A stretch of DNA of 64,000 nt. It comes from Actinomycetes bacterium (GTDB lineage: Bacteria > Actinomycetota > Actinomycetes > Mycobacteriales > Mycobacteriaceae). The DNA lies in assembly GCA_023461275.1 (NCBI GenBank), contig JAEYMI010000013.1:124001-188000 (forward strand), read 5' to 3'. Both the position numbers and the translations under genes were made by a program. This document shows, in pieces, positions 44,363-52,034 of the stretch. Below the pieces are notes generated by a model. The model saw only the letters and a program-made list of their open reading frames with translations, searched no databases and was not told the origin of the DNA. Each line of letters begins with the position of its first letter. Within the stretch, counting starts at the first letter, position 1.

Positions 44363-44833
44363 ATGAGCATCTCGAAGAACGTCAAGACCCGCACCCTCGC
44401 AGCGCTGGCCGCAACCGGTATCGCAGCCGGACTCATCGCCGGCGGCGCCGGACTCGCCAGCGCCGGCACCGTGCCCGTCACCCACCCCGGTGAGCCGTCG
44501 GTCGCCATGACCCTGACCAACCACACCAACCAGACCGAGTGGCTGGCCTCGGCCACCCCCGGAAGTGGACAGTGGGTACAGGCTCCGCAACGCACGCTGG
44601 CCCCCGGCGCGTCGGAGACCGTCGTCAGCGTCGCCCCCAACAGCGGCTCCGAGACGGTGTTCGTCAACTACCGCATCGGCGCCTTCGGACCGACCGCCAC
44701 CTACAACCTTGAGAACGTGCGCGGCGACGTGAACACCGACATGACCGGCACCTCCGGCGGGCACTACTTCATCAACTCCCCGCAGATCAGCACCGGCTAC
44801 CCGAACGTGAACGTCGGCTACGACCTCTGGTGA
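44363..44833 (+). CDS. small exported protein, function unknown
   Basis: A 156-residue protein. It has a clear signal peptide (KTRTLAALAATGIAAGLIAGGAGLASA, cleavage after about 34) and a mature domain of about 120 residues predicted to be all-beta (VAMTLTNHTNQTEWLASATP, ETVFVNYRIGAFGPTATYNL, GYPNVNVGYDLW). It has no cysteines. It resembles small secreted beta-sandwich proteins of actinobacteria, but I cannot name a family. CAGGAG lies 8 bp upstream of the ATG. The 224 bp before it hold nothing recognisable. Confidence 0.75.
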   Translation: MSISKNVKTRTLAALAATGIAAGLIAGGAGLASAGTVPVTHPGEPSVAMTLTNHTNQTEWLASATPGSGQWVQAPQRTLAPGASETVVSVAPNSGSETVFVNYRIGAFGPTATYNLENVRGDVNTDMTGTSGGHYFINSPQISTGYPNVNVGYDLW

Positions 44834-44869
44834 CCCACCCCTTCACATAACTGGGAACCGCGGTTGGTA

Positions 44870-44883
44870 TATCGCCCCCGATA
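44870..44883. promoter_or_regulatory. inverted repeat upstream of the HTH-MNT remnant
   Basis: TATCG-CCCC-CGATA, 22 bp before the GTG of the broken HTH-MNT gene, is a plausible operator for its HTH. Only position supports this. Confidence 0.35.
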
Positions 44884-44904
44884 ACTCTTGCCTACCCTGA
44901 TTCC

Positions 44905-45348
44905 GTGGACATTCGGGCGGAACGGTTGGCGGCCGGCTTAAGCCAGTCGCAGTTGGCCAGCGCCGCAAACGTGTCGCAACCGAACCTGTCGGCGTAGGAG
45001 AACCGACGGCGTACCCCGACCGCAGAGGTGCTGGATCGAATCGAGCTCGCACTGATAGGTCGGCCGTCTATGCGCGTCGAACGCCATCGCGATGAGATCC
45101 GAAACCTGGTCGCACAATTCCGAGCTGCCAGGCCACGCATCGTCGGCTCCATCGCGCGCGGCGAAGACCAGCCAGGGTCCGACGTCGACATTCTCGTCGA
45201 TTTCACCGACGAGGCAACCCTGCTCGACGAAGTGGGGTTACGACTGGCACTCACCGATCTACTGCGGGTGGAGGTCGATGTCATCGCGTCAGACTCCTTG
45301 CGCGGCAACGTCCGCGACCGACTTCTTGGCGAAGCGGAACCGGTATGA
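44905..45348 (+). pseudogene. HTH-MNT antitoxin gene broken by an in-frame amber codon
   Basis: From GTG 44905 the frame encodes an XRE-type HTH (ERLAAGLSQSQLASAANVSQPNLSA), then TAG at 44995-44997 where the family has Tyr (xSxYENGxRxPT), then resumes ENRRRTPTAEVLDRIELAL. The MNT nucleotidyltransferase domain follows with IVGSIARGEDQPGSDVDILVDF (GSxARG and SDxD). One base change explains the interruption. A restart at GTG 45028 could still make a separate 106-aa MNT domain. MNT proteins are antitoxins that AMPylate HEPN toxins. The stop overlaps the HEPN ATG by 4 bp. Confidence 0.85.
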
Positions 45349-45626
45349 CCGACGCTTCCAAGGCCCGCGACGCGGCGCTCGGTGTGATCGCGGTGTGCGA
45401 CACACTCATCGAGCTGACTGCAGTCGGGTGGGACGCCTTCGAACACGACGTTCGCAGCCAGTGGGCCGTCGAGATGGGGCTGATCCGGATCGGCGAGGGC
45501 ATTAACCGAATTCCCGAAGCCGTGTTGGACAGGTTCGACGGTCAACCGTGGGCTGGAATCGTAAGCGGGTCGCCCACTCCCCCGAGGTGCCGATGCACCG
45601 AAGGTGGTGGCCGTTCCTCCGTCTGA
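45345..45626 (+). pseudogene. HEPN (DUF86-like) toxin gene, frameshifted before the active site
   Basis: The first about 70 residues are a HEPN/DUF86 helix bundle (IELTAVGWDAFEHDVRSQWAVEMGLIRIGEGINRIPEAVLDRF). After QPWAGIV the frame becomes SGSPTPPRCRC, unlike the family. In another frame the DNA at 45549-45577 reads WNRKRVAHSP, the expected RxxxxH catalytic motif of HEPN RNases (as in MRNRVAHSY). A small deletion near 45555 has thus disconnected the active site. Together with the amber codon in its partner, this toxin-antitoxin system appears dead. Confidence 0.8.
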
Positions 45627-45721
45627 ATGACATGTGAGCCGAATTGCCACGAGGGAGCCGGACCCGACCAGATAGTTCGCTATCCTTACGACCAGTGAAG
45701 TACCGACCGGAAGGCAACGCC

Positions 45722-46294
45722 ATGGCTACCGCCGTCACGCAGAAGTCCGCCTCCTCGACAACTCGTCGTCGACGACAGTTTGTCCGAACACTCACTCCCG
45801 CAGTCGGAATCGTCATCGGAGTGGTCGGAATGTCAGCGGCCTTGGCCGGCCCGGCGGATGCCGCAACCAGGTATTCCGACCCCACCACCGTGTGCTCGGC
45901 ACCCGCCGGTGATCCGTACCTGCCATTCGACCGACGCGGCGGACACATCAAGCTGAATCAGAGCTACACGCCGATCTATGTCCCCACCTACCGCGAAGAG
46001 CCGACATCCGGCAAAGCCGACTTCACGGTCGCCAATGATCCGGTGCTACTCGAGGGCTACGACCAGACGGCCCGCCTCGACTGGAAAAACCTCACCACCG
46101 GCGCGTCCGGGACGGTCACGATCAAGCAGCACCCCTTCGGCGAGATGCCGGTCAGCGTAGTGAAGGCCGTCCCCACCGGCAAGGGCCGCGTCCAGGTCAC
46201 CGCGCACATCACCAACTCCGGCCTGGCGGCTCTGGGCTCGTCGGACCGGGTTCAGCGGGCGTCCTGCGTCGGCGCGCCGTTCACCGTGGTGTAG
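45722..46294 (+). CDS. small exported protein, function unknown
   Basis: A 190-residue protein from ATG 45722 with GGAAGG upstream. The N-terminus is basic (TTRRRRQF), with a hydrophobic helix and a likely cleavage site after ALAGPADA (about 52). The mature part is beta-rich with two Cys (VCSAPAG near its start and RASCVGAP near its end), suggesting a disulfide linking the termini. I cannot name a family. It is the last gene inside the repeat-D island. Confidence 0.72.
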   Translation: MATAVTQKSASSTTRRRRQFVRTLTPAVGIVIGVVGMSAALAGPADAATRYSDPTTVCSAPAGDPYLPFDRRGGHIKLNQSYTPIYVPTYREEPTSGKADFTVANDPVLLEGYDQTARLDWKNLTTGASGTVTIKQHPFGEMPVSVVKAVPTGKGRVQVTAHITNSGLAALGSSDRVQRASCVGAPFTVV

Positions 46295-46306
46295 CCGGCC
46301 GCGCCA

Positions 46307-46382
46307 GTTAACGCTGGGCCTATCGAATAACGCCGGCTTTGCCAGCCCAGCGTTCTTGAACAAGACCAGCGCGAACGAAGGG
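46307..46382. repeat. 76-bp palindromic element (family D), copy 2
   Basis: Same orientation as copy 1 (42687-42762); it shares GTTAACGCTGGGC, TTGCCAGCCCAGCGTTC and CCAGCGCGAACGA. It starts 13 bp after the exported-protein stop, so the two copies bracket 42763-46306. Confidence 0.85.
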
Positions 46383-46456
46383 CCGACGCGACGCCACTCC
46401 AAACGCGGAGCCGCGCACAGTCGACGCGCAGCCGTGCCCAGTCAACCAGGACCTTG

Positions 46457-46948
46457 TTACCGCGAAGAAGCCCGACGCTCGGCAATCCGATCCGCCGCGG
46501 ACTGCAGGTCTGCTCGAATAGCCGACGGCACAACCGCTTTCAGCACCAGCATGGCCGGAGCGAACAACGACGGAATAGTAAAGGCGGCACGGGCGCGGAC
46601 CGTCGACGTGCCGTGCGGGCCCTCGTCGACGATGAGCGTCAACGTCGCGTCGACGAATCTCCACTGTCCGGTCTCCACCCACTGGCGCGGAAAGTCGTTG
46701 TCCACCACCTCCATTCGCGGTTTCACGAACGGGACGACGGTGACGTCGGTCCATGAGGTTCCGACGTCACCGGGGCCGTCGCCAAGGGGGACCACATCAG
46801 CCACCCGGCGCAGACTCACCTGCCATTCGGGACGGTTGCGGGGATCGACGAGGTAGGCGAACACCTCCGACGGCGGAGCGGCGATCGATACGGTGACGTC
46901 ACCGACCTCGCGTCGAAGGGTGGACGGGACACGCACAAGCTGCGGCAT
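46457..46948 (-). CDS. SRPBCC (polyketide cyclase/START-like) family protein
   Basis: A 163-residue protein: VTVSIAAPPSEVFAYLVDPRNRPEWQVSLRRV is the standard SRPBCC N-terminus, and TVRARAAFTIPSLFAPAMLVLKAVVP gives the strands and C-terminal helix. The fold binds hydrophobic ligands; the ligand is unknown. It is a single gene at the right edge of the island and converges with copy 2 of repeat D. Confidence 0.82.
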   Translation of the reverse strand: MPQLVRVPSTLRREVGDVTVSIAAPPSEVFAYLVDPRNRPEWQVSLRRVADVVPLGDGPGDVGTSWTDVTVVPFVKPRMEVVDNDFPRQWVETGQWRFVDATLTLIVDEGPHGTSTVRARAAFTIPSLFAPAMLVLKAVVPSAIRADLQSAADRIAERRASSR

Positions 46949-47006
46949 GTTCCGTACAGCACCTGCGCGCGGCCCGACATTCCCTACCGGCGCAGATCAC
47001 CGCCGA

Positions 47007-47612
47007 TCAGTTGGCCGGCGGCGTGCCGATCGTCGACCCGTTTCCGCTGGAACCCTGCCCGGTGGTCCCGGCCGTGGAGCCATTGTCGCTGGAGCCCATG
47101 CTGAGTGCCGGCGACAGGACCGCGACCAGTGCCGCGCCGTAGTAGTTGGTGTTGGCGTTGCACACGCTGGCCACGATGTAGGCCCCGATCGGGAGGTTGG
47201 AGAAGGTTCCCGTGACAACGCCGCCGCTGGCCACACGCAGCAAATGGAATTGAGCGACGACGCCCTTCTGGATCAAATCGTTGATCAGCTCCACGAGATC
47301 GACGTCTCCGCCGTTGATGAGCTCCGGAAGGTAGGGGGCGGCCTTGGCTGCATCGATCACCACCGTCGTGCAACTGCCGGGCAGCGTGATCGGTGGCCGA
47401 TTGACGGACAGCGGTACACCGGTCACCCGATACGAGATGTCGAGTCCGTTGACATTGACCCGATAGCCGACGCCTTTGGTGATGGCCACGGCGTCGGATC
47501 TGCCCGGCTGCAGTTTCAGCGCCGGTTGCGCATTCGAGGTGGCAGGCACCACGAGCGCACAGATCGCGGCGACCATCAGCGCGACGAATGCTCTCAGGAG
47601 GGTTCGGTTCAT
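47007..47612 (-). CDS. exported protein, function unknown
   Basis: A 201-residue protein from ATG 47612 with GGAGAAAC directly upstream. It has a signal peptide (RTLLRAFVALMVAAICALVVPATSNA, cleavage about 28), a mature domain with two Cys (GSCTTVVI and ASVCNANTNYY), and a Ser/Gly/Thr-rich tail (SSDNGSTAGTTGQGSSGNG). No family is recognised. The long frame start at 47645 has no ribosome site. Confidence 0.72.
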   Translation of the reverse strand: MNRTLLRAFVALMVAAICALVVPATSNAQPALKLQPGRSDAVAITKGVGYRVNVNGLDISYRVTGVPLSVNRPPITLPGSCTTVVIDAAKAAPYLPELINGGDVDLVELINDLIQKGVVAQFHLLRVASGGVVTGTFSNLPIGAYIVASVCNANTNYYGAALVAVLSPALSMGSSDNGSTAGTTGQGSSGNGSTIGTPPAN

Positions 47613-47790
47613 GTTTCTCCGATCACCGGTCCCCCTTGGTCGCACACTAAGCCAGATCGACGGCCGGTATCGCGCACTTTGCCAGAATGATCAAGTGCTG
47701 CTTGGCCAGTTCCCCGGTTGGCCCTGAGGGATCTGCGCAATCATGAAGAAGAAGGCCGACGGCTACTCGGCCGGTGCGAAAGGTCGAATC

Positions 47791-48381
47791 ATGCGTATGC
47801 ACATCGGAGACCGCGCTGGTCGCGTGGGCGCGGTCGTGATTGCCCTGATCGCGTTCATGTGCGTCGCCGCAGCATGTAGTTCGACGTCAAACCCGTCTCC
47901 GACGTCGGGTTCGGCGTCCTCGAGTTCGAAGGCGTCGTCGAGTGTCCCCAGTTCACCGGCGACGACGCCTCCGACCACGACGCCGACCGCCGCCGGCGCG
48001 GGTGCGACGCCTCGGTGCACGGACCAGATCAACTACGCCGGCGACCCGCGTTCCAACGCCGAAATCAACTCCATCGGAGAACAAACCGGGCAATGCCCGA
48101 CGCCGGTGACCACTCGGCACGAGCCGGCACCGACGCCGAAGTGCACCGACCAGATCAACTACGCCGGCGACCCCCGCTCCAACGCCGAAATCAACTCCAT
48201 CGGAGAACAAACCGGCCAGTGCCCGGCACCGATCGCAGCACCGCCCACCACGACGGCCGCGCCCGCACCGACACCCAAGTGCACCGACCAGATCAACTAC
48301 GCCGGCGACCCCCGCTCCAACGCCGAAATCAACTCCATCGGAGAACAAACCGGGCAATGCCCGGCACCGATCACCGGGTAG
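47791..48381 (+). CDS. lipoprotein with three near-identical 28-residue repeats
   Basis: A 196-residue protein from ATG 47791 (GAAAGG upstream; an ATG at 47743 is less likely). The signal peptide ends in a lipobox-like VAAAC (about 24-28). A Ser/Pro/Thr-rich linker follows, then three 28-residue repeats starting CTDQINYAGDPRSN and ending GEQTGQCP (DNA 48016-48099, 48142-48225, 48280-48363), joined by Pro/Thr linkers. Each repeat has one Cys at each end, so each can close a disulfide. The repeats are nearly identical in DNA too, pointing to recent duplication. Function is unknown. Confidence 0.8.
   Translation: MRMHIGDRAGRVGAVVIALIAFMCVAAACSSTSNPSPTSGSASSSSKASSSVPSSPATTPPTTTPTAAGAGATPRCTDQINYAGDPRSNAEINSIGEQTGQCPTPVTTRHEPAPTPKCTDQINYAGDPRSNAEINSIGEQTGQCPAPIAAPPTTTAAPAPTPKCTDQINYAGDPRSNAEINSIGEQTGQCPAPITG
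48016..48363 (+). repeat. three 84-bp coding repeats in the lipoprotein gene
   Basis: Units 48016-48099, 48142-48225 and 48280-48363 differ at only a few bases (for example GGCGACCCGCGTT in unit 1 and GGCGACCCCCGCT in units 2 and 3), while the linkers between them differ. Confidence 0.9.
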
Positions 48382-48405
48382 TCGACGTCGATCAGTCTGG
48401 CCGCA

Positions 48406-48855
48406 TCACTTTCCGTGCAGCGCCGCGAGCACCGCGGCCACCCGACGTTCGCGGGTGTCGTCTTTCTTGGCGTCGGCCACCGACCTGGCATGTTCCTTGC
48501 GCCGAGACGGGGCGAGTGCGTCGAAGGCTTTCTGAGCTGCCGGGTCGGCGGCGAGCGCCGCAGCCAGTGCCGGCGGCACCTCCACCTCGCGCGGTCCGGC
48601 GTCGAGAGTGATCTCGATGTCGATGGTGTCCCCCGCTTCGACGCCGAGCTTCGCGCGGGTCGCCTTGTTGAAGCCGAGCAGGTTCTCCCCGCCCATCCGC
48701 CCGATCTTGCCCTGGATGGTGACCCCGCCGACGACGAACGCGACCGGCGGGGTCTTCCCGCCGCCGAGCGAGGCGACCTGATCGTCGCTGAGGATCACTG
48801 CGGCCGCCGGGCCGCGAGGCACCAATTCTGTTGTCAATGTCAGCTTTTCGCTCAT
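48406..48855 (-). CDS. DUF1905/YdeI-type protein
   Basis: A 149-residue protein. The N-terminal half is DUF1905 (PRGPAAAVILSDDQVASLGG, PPVAFVVGGVTIQGKIGRMGGENLLGFNKATRAKLGVEAGDTIDI). The C-terminal half is the YdeI-like bacteriocin-protection helix region (VPPALAAALAADPAAQKAFDALAPSRRKEHARSVADAKKDDTRERR). The biochemical role is not known. Its ATG overlaps the VOC stop (TGATG). Confidence 0.83.
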   Translation of the reverse strand: MSEKLTLTTELVPRGPAAAVILSDDQVASLGGGKTPPVAFVVGGVTIQGKIGRMGGENLLGFNKATRAKLGVEAGDTIDIEITLDAGPREVEVPPALAAALAADPAAQKAFDALAPSRRKEHARSVADAKKDDTRERRVAAVLAALHGK

Positions 48856-49271
48856 CAGTAGCCCTCCTTGATCTGCCCGATCCGAATCCGGTTACCGAAG
48901 GGGTCGCGGATGCCGAAGTCGATACCGTAGTCACGTTCGGTCGGCTCGTCGGTGAAATCCACTCCTTTGGAACGGAGTTCGTCGGCGGCGGCATAGGCGT
49001 CGTCGGTGTTGATGGAAAACCAGCCTCCCCCAGCGCCTTTGGTCAGCGAGTCGCGGACCTGAGCGGCCAGTTCCGGACTCAGCGACGGCGGTCCGGGGAT
49101 TTCCAGCATGAGCTCACGGTCGGGCGCGTCGGGCAGGTTCACGGTGAGCCACCGCATAAACCCCATGTCGACGTCGGAGTGCACCTCGAATCCCAGTGTG
49201 CCGACGTAGAACTCGAGTGCCTGGTCGTGGTCGAGGACGTAGATCTGCGAAAGCCTGATGGATGACAACAT
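48855..49271 (-). CDS. VOC (glyoxalase/bleomycin-resistance) family protein
   Basis: A 138-residue VOC protein: QIYVLDHDQALEFYVGTLGFEVHSDVDMG and FSINTDDAYAAADELRSKGVDFTDEPTERDYGIDFGIRDPFGNRIRIGQ are the two beta-alpha-beta-beta-beta modules. The function is often annotated as glyoxalase-like, without proof. ATG 49271 is preferred over 49313. It lies between the AraC regulator gene and the DUF1905 gene, all on one strand. Confidence 0.88.
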   Translation of the reverse strand: MLSSIRLSQIYVLDHDQALEFYVGTLGFEVHSDVDMGFMRWLTVNLPDAPDRELMLEIPGPPSLSPELAAQVRDSLTKGAGGGWFSINTDDAYAAADELRSKGVDFTDEPTERDYGIDFGIRDPFGNRIRIGQIKEGY

Positions 49272-49365
49272 GTCGGCGACGCTACCCACAACCATCGGCG
49301 GGCGCTTATCCAAAACTGCTCATCTGCCGAAAACTTCGCGGGCAGTCGAGCCGGATCAAAAGGGA

Positions 49366-49755
49366 TCAGGCCGGACGTCTAAGCCCCTTGACCGCGCAGG
49401 TGGGCACCCGGCCGTCGCCGGCGCGTCGACGATGCGCGGTCGGTGTTTCACCCATGATCTGCCCGAAAGTGCGGGTGAAGGTGGCAAAGCTCCCGAATCC
49501 GACGGCGGTGCTGATGTCGCTCACCGAGGTCGTCGACGACCGCAACATCGCCGACGCCCGTTCGATGCGCCGACGCTGCAGATAGCGGTGCGGAGTCTCA
49601 CCGAAGGTCGCTTTGAAGACCCGGCTGAAGTGTGCGGGGGACACGTGCGCGACGGCGGCCAGCGCCGCCACGTCGAGCGGCTCGGCATAGCAACAATCCA
49701 TCGTGTCGCGGGCCCGCAGCATGCGTCGATTGCGGTCCTCGACGTGAGTGCTCAC
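49366..49755 (-). CDS. short AraC-family regulator (DNA-binding domain only)
   Basis: A 129-residue protein made of just the two AraC helix-turn-helix motifs: LDVAALAAVAHVSPAHFSRVFKATFGETPHRYLQRRRIERA and SVSDISTAVGFGSFATFTRTFGQIMGETPTAHRR. It has no ligand domain. It is first in a likely operon with the VOC and DUF1905 genes and its ATG overlaps the patatin stop by 4 bp. Confidence 0.88.
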   Translation of the reverse strand: MSTHVEDRNRRMLRARDTMDCCYAEPLDVAALAAVAHVSPAHFSRVFKATFGETPHRYLQRRRIERASAMLRSSTTSVSDISTAVGFGSFATFTRTFGQIMGETPTAHRRRAGDGRVPTCAVKGLRRPA

Positions 49756-50753
49756 GACTCCTCCGGCAGCTTGTCCAATGCTTCCGCTGTGAGTGTGCGG
49801 CCCAGTTCGATGACCTCACTTGCCCGGTGGAAATCCATGGTGCGCACCGCTTTACGCGGAACGCGGATGAGGACGTCGGGCGGGTATCCGGCGATCTGAT
49901 AGCGGGTGAGCGCGACCGACATGATGTCGAGGGAGCGCATCAACACCTCGATCCGGCCCATCGGTGCGCGCGGGTGCCCGGCGGGGTCGTCGTCCGGGCG
50001 CGACGACTGGTCTCCATCGGCCGGTTCGACGTCGGCCGCCGAGTCCCCGTCCGAATCATCGTCGTGACTGTCGTGGTCGTCGCCGGCGAACCGGTCCCGA
50101 AACGAGCGCACCCACTCGTTCTCGAGCAGCGGTGAGATGTTGCGGCGAATCACGCCGCGGTTTTTCGGTATGCGACTGGCGCCCTGCGCGGGTCCGCCGT
50201 CGGCGTCGAGGACCACGCCGATCGTCACGTCGCTGGCCACCGCCGACGTCGGAGCGACCGGCAGCGGGTCGAGGATGCCGCCGTCGGCGAGCAATCGGCC
50301 GTCGAGCTCGTGTGGCCGGATCACGCCGGGAATCGCGATCGATGCCCGAATCGCGTCGACAACACGGCCTTTCTGGAACCAGACCGGACGCCCGGCGGTG
50401 AGGTCGGTGGCGACGGCGGTGAACGGGATCGGGAGGTCTTCGATGAGCTGATCGCCCAGGATCTCCCGGACACGGGCCAGAATGCGTTCGGCGCCGATCA
50501 TGCCGCCGGGCTTGGAGATCGACACATCTAGCAGCCGCATCACGTCGAGCTGATTGAGCCCGAGAATCCAGTCCTGGTAGTCGTCGAGTCGCCCGGCGCT
50601 GTAGAGGCCGCCGATCAGCGCACCCATCGACGAGCCTGCGACGGTGACGATTTCGTAGCCGCGGGCGTCGAGCTCGGCCAGCACACCGATATGTGCGTAT
50701 CCACGCGCACCCCCGCTGCCCAGGGCGATGGCCACGCGCGTGTTACGGGACAT
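49752..50753 (-). CDS. patatin-like phospholipase (RssA/NTE type)
   Basis: A 333-residue patatin domain: oxyanion hole GSGGARGYAHIGVLAELDARG (about 12), nucleophile motif GSSMG (about 41-45) and the dyad Asp in LLADGGILDPLPV (about 176). These give the Ser-Asp lipid acyl hydrolase dyad. An acidic linker (DDHDSHDDDSDGDSAADVEPADGDQSS) splits off the C-terminal part. The substrate is unknown. Confidence 0.9.
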   Translation of the reverse strand: MSRNTRVAIALGSGGARGYAHIGVLAELDARGYEIVTVAGSSMGALIGGLYSAGRLDDYQDWILGLNQLDVMRLLDVSISKPGGMIGAERILARVREILGDQLIEDLPIPFTAVATDLTAGRPVWFQKGRVVDAIRASIAIPGVIRPHELDGRLLADGGILDPLPVAPTSAVASDVTIGVVLDADGGPAQGASRIPKNRGVIRRNISPLLENEWVRSFRDRFAGDDHDSHDDDSDGDSAADVEPADGDQSSRPDDDPAGHPRAPMGRIEVLMRSLDIMSVALTRYQIAGYPPDVLIRVPRKAVRTMDFHRASEVIELGRTLTAEALDKLPEES

Positions 50754-50775
50754 GGAGTCACCCTAGAGCACGTGG

Positions 50776-51132
50776 CTAACGCTCGAACCGGGCATTGGCC
50801 GCCTCGACGTCGGGTACGTGATTCTCGGCCCAGTCACGCACCGCGGCAAGTGGAATGAGCAGTGATCTGCCGAGGTCGGTGAGCGAGTACTCCACGTGTG
50901 GCGGCTGTCCGCCCAGGTCAGTGCGGTCGACGAGACCGTCGTACTCCAAAGCACGCAGCGTTTCGGTCAGCACTTTGGGGGTGATGCCCTCGATGTGCGC
51001 CTTGAGTTCGCCGAACCGCATCGCGCCGTCGGCGAGCGCGGTCACCACGAACACCGTCCACCGGGCGCCGATCCGATGCAGCACCACCCGACTCGGACAC
51101 GTCGGTGCCATCACGTTGTATGCCTTGGACAT
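50776..51132 (-). CDS. HxlR-family transcriptional regulator
   Basis: A 118-residue winged-helix protein from ATG 51132. The conserved N-terminal Cys is in MAPTCPSRVVL, with GARWTVFVVTALADGAMRFGELKAHIEGITPKVLTETLRALEYDGLVDR as core and PPHVEYSLTDLGRSL as wing. HxlR proteins often sense aldehydes or redox through that Cys. It is divergent from the SDR gene, and a 12-bp palindrome lies between them. Confidence 0.9.
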   Translation of the reverse strand: MSKAYNVMAPTCPSRVVLHRIGARWTVFVVTALADGAMRFGELKAHIEGITPKVLTETLRALEYDGLVDRTDLGGQPPHVEYSLTDLGRSLLIPLAAVRDWAENHVPDVEAANARFER

Positions 51133-51180
51133 CGCACTCCCAACTCTGCATCGCACCAGGTCACGGCCACTATCGTTGAA

Positions 51181-51192
51181 GATACCGGTATC
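51181..51192. promoter_or_regulatory. palindrome in the HxlR-SDR divergent promoter
   Basis: GATACCGGTATC is a perfect 12-bp palindrome, with a further ATACCG half-site at 51199. This is the likely HxlR operator controlling both genes (inference). Confidence 0.55.
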
Positions 51193-51245
51193 AAATCCAT
51201 ACCGTGGTCTCTTGTCCAGTTCACCACCGAGACAAGGAGAACGCA

Positions 51246-51992
51246 ATGTCGACCACGACCTCGACCCCTCAGACGCCCTCGACCCTGACCGATGCCACGG
51301 TGCTGGTGATCGGCGGAACCAAGAACCTCGGGTACGCCATCGCCGAACGCGCCGCGGCACGCGGTGCGCACGTCGTGATCGGCGGACGTGACCTCAATGA
51401 GGCCAAGCAGGCCGCGACGCGCCTGGGGACGGCTCGCGCGATCGCCATCGACGTCACCGACGAGACCAGCATCGCCGCAGCCGCAGCAGAATTGGGCGCG
51501 GTCGATCACGTGATCACCACCGCGGCCGCCCACCACAACGTGCCGATCACCGACCTCGAACACGACAAGATCGTGACCGCATTCGAGGCCAAGGTGATCG
51601 GACCGATGTTGCTGGCCAAGCACTTCGGGTCGATCATGCCCGCAACCGGCTCGATCATCCTGTTCTCCGGGGTCGCCGCCTGGAAGCCCGCCGACGGCTA
51701 CTCGGTCATGGGCATCACCAACGGCGCGGCATCATTCGCCGCGCAGCATCTCGCCAAAGAGCTTGCGCCACTGCGAGTCAACGCCATCTCGCCGGGAATC
51801 ATCGACTCTGGAACCTGGGATGCGATGCCGGCCGACGACCGCGCCGCCTTCTTCGACGGTGTGGCCGAGGGCAACCTCGCCGGACGCGTCGGCGCGATCA
51901 CCGACATCGTCGACGCCGCCGAATGGCTACTGACGGCCGGATTCGTCTCCGGTGAAACGATTCACGTCGAAGGTGGTGCCCGCTCGGCCTGA
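51246..51992 (+). CDS. short-chain dehydrogenase/reductase with altered catalytic residues
   Basis: A 248-residue SDR from ATG 51246 with AAGGAGA upstream. The cofactor motif is VLVIGGTKNLGYAIAERAAARG (TGxxxGxG variant GGTKNLG). In the catalytic region LFSGVAAWKPADGYSVMGITNGAAS the Ser is present, but the Tyr and Lys of YxxxK align with Met and Asn (MGITN). The late NAISPGIIDSGTW motif is normal. It is divergently paired with an HxlR regulator, a common arrangement for inducible detoxification. Catalysis by the standard mechanism is doubtful. Confidence 0.85.
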   Translation: MSTTTSTPQTPSTLTDATVLVIGGTKNLGYAIAERAAARGAHVVIGGRDLNEAKQAATRLGTARAIAIDVTDETSIAAAAAELGAVDHVITTAAAHHNVPITDLEHDKIVTAFEAKVIGPMLLAKHFGSIMPATGSIILFSGVAAWKPADGYSVMGITNGAASFAAQHLAKELAPLRVNAISPGIIDSGTWDAMPADDRAAFFDGVAEGNLAGRVGAITDIVDAAEWLLTAGFVSGETIHVEGGARSA

Positions 51993-52034
51993 GCGCTGGC
52001 GCTGCGCCGACTTGGTCAATGCAGCGGGACCGTG

